The notes under the pieces were generated by a model. The model had not been told where the DNA came from. It worked only from the letters and a program-made list of their open reading frames with translations, and made no database searches. From Balneola sp. (GTDB lineage: Bacteria; Bacteroidota; Rhodothermia; Balneolales; Balneolaceae), in NCBI GenBank assembly GCA_002694685.1, contig NZMW01000004.1, positions 62,001 to 126,000 on the forward strand: DNA of 64,000 nucleotides. The letters run 5' to 3'. The translations under genes were made by a program, and so were the position numbers. Shown here one piece after another: positions 60,892-64,000 of this stretch (position 1 is its first letter; every line of letters begins with the position of its first letter).

Positions 60892-60984
60892 CGAGCACCG
60901 GCTTGTTCATGTGGAAAACAAACAACTCGGAAATCGATCTATCGAAATTCGATCACTCGTAAATCAAATAATCTTGCCCTTCAA

Positions 60985-61021
60985 AATAAAAAACCCCATT
61001 CATAAATAAATATGAATGGGG
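60985..61021 (-). terminator. Rho-independent terminator of gltB
   Basis: CCCCATTCATA (60994-61004) and TATGAATGGGG (61011-61021) pair perfectly over 6 bases, followed on the minus strand by a T-rich run (TTTTTTATTT). It lies about 33 bases past the gltB stop. Confidence 0.85.
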
Positions 61022-61053
61022 GAAGCAACTGTGATGAGTGAGTGAGACTCCGG

Positions 61054-64000
61054 TTACGTTTCCACAGAAGCTTTTTCAGTTTTCGTTTCTTCATCAATCA
61101 TCGAAACCGGAATATATTTCTTGAATTGCTGCTTGGCATTTTCCCAGTCAGACAAGATATATCCTGTTTTTGTTGATTGTGTTTCTTTGTGATAGTCTTC
61201 AAGAATTGCTTTAAGCTTCTGCTCATCCTGACTACTCAACTTCACAGCACCAATGTATTCCTTGTTAATTTTTGATCCCGGTTCTTCATAAAGGAATAAC
61301 TCTCCTCCGGTCATCCCGGCACCGATGTTATTGGAGGTACCTCCTAAAATGACCACAGTCCCGTTTGTCATATATTCACAGGCATGGAGTCCGGTTCCTT
61401 CCACAACGGCCGTACAGCCACTGTTTCGGACCGCAAAACGGTCTCCAGCTTGTCCATGCACATAAAATGTTCCGCCGGTTGCACCATACAGAGCACAGTT
61501 ACCAATTATCGCATTTTCACTGGGCTCGTACCTGGCTTCTTTGGGTGGTACAATCACGGTTCTGCCACCCGACATGGATTTACATACGGAGTCATTGGCC
61601 TCGCCGATTAATCGAAGATTTACTCCTCCAACTTGAAATACACCAAAGCTTTGTCCGGCGCTTCCTTTAAATGTAAGGGATATAGTTTTGTTGTAAGGAT
61701 TCTTGAATTCCTTGCCTTCTTTAATCTCTTTAAGGCGTTGTTTATTCATTTTCCGTGAAAGCTCACCGAATAATGTAGCAAGGGCCGACCGGTCGGTGTT
61801 ATAAATCTCATACTCACCCGTGAAGTCCTCATTGTTTTCAATAGCATTTTGGGTATCTGATACTAAGGTCACATTTAATGAACTTACCGGATCAGATAAT
61901 CCCTCTAAATCACTTTCCTTAGTGTAGGAAGGGGCATTTAGGAAATAACTCAGGTCGAAATTTTTCTCCTTAATAAGCTCAGCTCGATCCGGATGCATTT
62001 GCAGATATTGAGTTTGCCCAAACACTTCGTCCAGAGAAGAAGCTCCAATTTTTGAAAGCTCTCGGCGAACATCTTCGGCCAGATACTTAAGGGTGTCAAC
62101 TACATGATCTTTATGACCTTTATACTTGTCTTTGAATTTCTGATCGTGAGTAGCAATACCTGTCGGGCAGGTGTTCTTCTCACAAATGCGGGCCATGATA
62201 CAGCCTTCAGCTATAAGCAGGAGCTTGCCAAAATCAAATTCCTCAGCTCCTAAAATGGTCCCCAATACAATATCTTTTCCACACGACATTCCGCCATCTG
62301 TTCTGAGTATAACATGATCACGTAGGTCATTTTCTACCAATGACTGATGAACTTCAGGCAGTCCAATTTCCCATGGCAGCCCGGCATGCTTCATCGAACT
62401 CAACGATGCCGCTCCGGTTCCCCCTTCGCCACCGGAAACCTGAATGATATCGGCTCCGGCTTTAGCAACACCAACGGCAATGGTTCCGATGTTAACTCCG
62501 GAAACTAATTTCACACTGACTTTTCCGCCGGGGTGAAGTTGCTTGAGGTCGTGAATAAGCTGCTTTAAATCCTCAATACTATAAATGTCATGCAAAGGAG
62601 GAGGAGAAATGAGGTCAAACCCCGGATTTGCAAAACGAGCACGGGCAATATCTTCAGTCACTTTGATGCCCATTAGCTGCCCGCCTTCACCAGGCTTGGC
62701 TCCCTGGCAGACTTTAATCTGAATCTCATCACCAGCTATTAAATACTCTGCATTAACCCCAAAACGTCCGGATGCAATCTGCTTAACAGAAGCAGAAATT
62801 CCTTCCTTGAAGTAATAAGGGTTTTCACCACCCTCGCCGCTATTGCAGCGTCCTCCGATTTCTTTCATCGCGAGGAAAATATCTCGCTGTGCTTCTGCAC
62901 TGATGGCTCCAAACGACATCGCACCTGATCCAAATCGCTGAAGAATATGGTCGATGGAATCCATTTTATCCAGCTCTAAAGAAGTGTCGGATTTCTTGGT
63001 ATCCAGAAGATGGCGCAATGCAACCGGTTCATCATCATGCCCGGCTTTAAGGTATTCGTCGAAGAGCTTCATATCTGTTAAGTCGAGCTCTTTGTCACGA
63101 ACTAATTCATGAATAGCTTTTGATCGTGAACTCGTCATGGAGTGTTTTTCCCCCATTTTACCACGAGCATGTTCTTTATACTGATAGGTTTTCAGCGGCT
63201 TCATTTCACTTAAATCTTCGCCATCTAAGTGTTTGGTGCGTTCGAGAATCAGTTCGCCAATTTGATCGAGTGTAATTCCTCCGATCGGACTTTGAATGCC
63301 TGGAAAGAAATCTTTGATCACTTTTTTGTCTAAACCAACGGCTGAAAACAGCTTGGCACTTTGATAACTCCGAACAACAGAGATACCGCATTTCGCCATA
63401 ATCTTTAACAGTCCCTGTTCCAGCGCATGCAGCAGATTCTTCTCTTTGGTGTCAGAATCTAAGTCTTTAAGTGCGCGATTGTCATCATTTCGGGCAACGT
63501 CCAGAGCCATATAAGGACAAACTGCATAAGCTCCGAATCCAATAATGGCTGCTGCATGATGAGTGTTTTTCACCTCTCCGGAATCAATGACTACAGAGGC
63601 ATTCAGCCGCAACCCTTCGTCATTTAAATTATTGACGACGGCTCTAAGCGCTAAAAGGGATGGAATGGCAGGATATTCATAGGAAGCATCCCGATCACTT
63701 AGAATAATGATGCTGTGTCCTTTTTCGGCAGCTTTAACCGCTTCATCGGCTATTTCTTTCAGTTTTGCTTTGAAACCCACGACACCATGAGTTCTTTTAA
63801 AAGTCATGGATAAACGGACAGGTACAATTCGTTCTTGAGTCAGGTCTCCACCAAGCAAAGAGGTTAAATGATCCATTTGTGAAAGACTCAGAAATGGACT
63901 TTTTAGCAGAAATGCCGGTGCCGGGGGAATCAATTCCTTCGGCTCAAATATATTTGGCTTCTTGCCGAGGTGTGTTTCCAAATCCGTCACCACTTGCTCG
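61054..64000 (-). CDS. gltB: Glutamate synthase large subunit, C-terminal part (start outside window)
   Basis: Last ~980 residues of ferredoxin- or NADPH-dependent glutamate synthase; the frame stays open at the right edge. The visible part holds the end of the central domain, the FMN-binding synthase domain (GAMSFGAISAEAQ, GGRCNSGEGGENP, PPLHDIYSIEDL, SVKLVSGVNIG, GGEGGTGAASLSSMKHAGLPWE), the 3Fe-4S cysteines in GCIMARICEKNTCPTG (C-x5-C-x4-C), and the C-terminal beta-helix with repeated Gly (GQSFGVFQVGG, GGRTVIVPP, GATGGTFYVHG). It transfers glutamine amide nitrogen to 2-oxoglutarate. The small subunit, if present, is not in the window. It ends at a strong terminator. Confidence 0.95.
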   Translation of the reverse strand, partial: EQVVTDLETHLGKKPNIFEPKELIPPAPAFLLKSPFLSLSQMDHLTSLLGGDLTQERIVPVRLSMTFKRTHGVVGFKAKLKEIADEAVKAAEKGHSIIILSDRDASYEYPAIPSLLALRAVVNNLNDEGLRLNASVVIDSGEVKNTHHAAAIIGFGAYAVCPYMALDVARNDDNRALKDLDSDTKEKNLLHALEQGLLKIMAKCGISVVRSYQSAKLFSAVGLDKKVIKDFFPGIQSPIGGITLDQIGELILERTKHLDGEDLSEMKPLKTYQYKEHARGKMGEKHSMTSSRSKAIHELVRDKELDLTDMKLFDEYLKAGHDDEPVALRHLLDTKKSDTSLELDKMDSIDHILQRFGSGAMSFGAISAEAQRDIFLAMKEIGGRCNSGEGGENPYYFKEGISASVKQIASGRFGVNAEYLIAGDEIQIKVCQGAKPGEGGQLMGIKVTEDIARARFANPGFDLISPPPLHDIYSIEDLKQLIHDLKQLHPGGKVSVKLVSGVNIGTIAVGVAKAGADIIQVSGGEGGTGAASLSSMKHAGLPWEIGLPEVHQSLVENDLRDHVILRTDGGMSCGKDIVLGTILGAEEFDFGKLLLIAEGCIMARICEKNTCPTGIATHDQKFKDKYKGHKDHVVDTLKYLAEDVRRELSKIGASSLDEVFGQTQYLQMHPDRAELIKEKNFDLSYFLNAPSYTKESDLEGLSDPVSSLNVTLVSDTQNAIENNEDFTGEYEIYNTDRSALATLFGELSRKMNKQRLKEIKEGKEFKNPYNKTISLTFKGSAGQSFGVFQVGGVNLRLIGEANDSVCKSMSGGRTVIVPPKEARYEPSENAIIGNCALYGATGGTFYVHGQAGDRFAVRNSGCTAVVEGTGLHACEYMTNGTVVILGGTSNNIGAGMTGGELFLYEEPGSKINKEYIGAVKLSSQDEQKLKAILEDYHKETQSTKTGYILSDWENAKQQFKKYIPVSMIDEETKTEKASVET

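Overview
The window looks like chromosomal DNA of a marine or halophilic bacterium of the Bacteroidota-Balneolota assemblage, most likely Balneolota (Gracilimonas/Balneola-like). The grounds are a secreted enzyme with a type IX-style sorting tag containing NYPNPFNPTT, a giant lamin-tail surface protein, two TonB-dependent receptors, several lipoproteins, SpoIIE-type signalling, and TAnnTTTG promoter boxes. The phylum is inferred from gene style, not from a marker gene. No tRNA, rRNA, CRISPR array or prophage was seen.

Layout. 0-6 kb: end of an OPT peptide transporter, two tandem GH9 glucanases (one tagged for the cell surface, one not), and murI. 6-15 kb: a TonB receptor and a convergent 2183-residue protein with seven lamin-tail/Ig modules. 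15-19 kb: a tandem pair of small unknown paralogues behind a perfect dyad, asd, and an MFS transporter. 19-27 kb: a thioredoxin-like protein with a Cys-pair TonB receptor, a DDAH-like hydrolase, a methyltransferase, an M1 aminopeptidase lipoprotein and an FKBP lipoprotein; the main spacers from 18.9 to 23.7 kb carry REP-like hairpins. 27-34 kb: pntA1-pntA2-pntB, trxB, a DUF4342 protein, comM, and an IS200-like transposase needing a -1 frameshift and bounded by perfect inverted hairpins. 34-46 kb: a 29-residue membrane peptide, priA, a GCS2-CBS ligase with an aspartoacylase-like enzyme, scpB-rluB, an alpha/beta hydrolase, a zinc metalloprotease and a sterol-desaturase-family protein. 46-64 kb: a sodium symporter with a small membrane partner, a WbqC-like protein, gltX, an active/degenerate M14 peptidase pair, an NhaC antiporter with a lipoprotein, an NRDE/TANGO2 protein, a membrane SpoIIE phosphatase, a DtxR regulator and most of gltB.

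How the genes work together. Much of the content serves polymer and peptide use (GH9, M1, M14, zinc metalloprotease, OPT, TonB receptors) and redox or nitrogen balance (transhydrogenase, thioredoxin reductase, glutamate synthase, asd). Transcription units are short and often convergent, and the spacers carry hairpin terminators and repeats.

The most unusual items are the transposase with a canonical A_AAA_AAG slippery site between perfect 26-bp inverted ends; several families of GTCAT...ATGAC-bounded intergenic hairpins in REP-pair arrangements; an M14 paralogue that has lost every zinc ligand and the catalytic Glu; a PriA whose second zinc site has lost two of four cysteines; and two very small membrane proteins.
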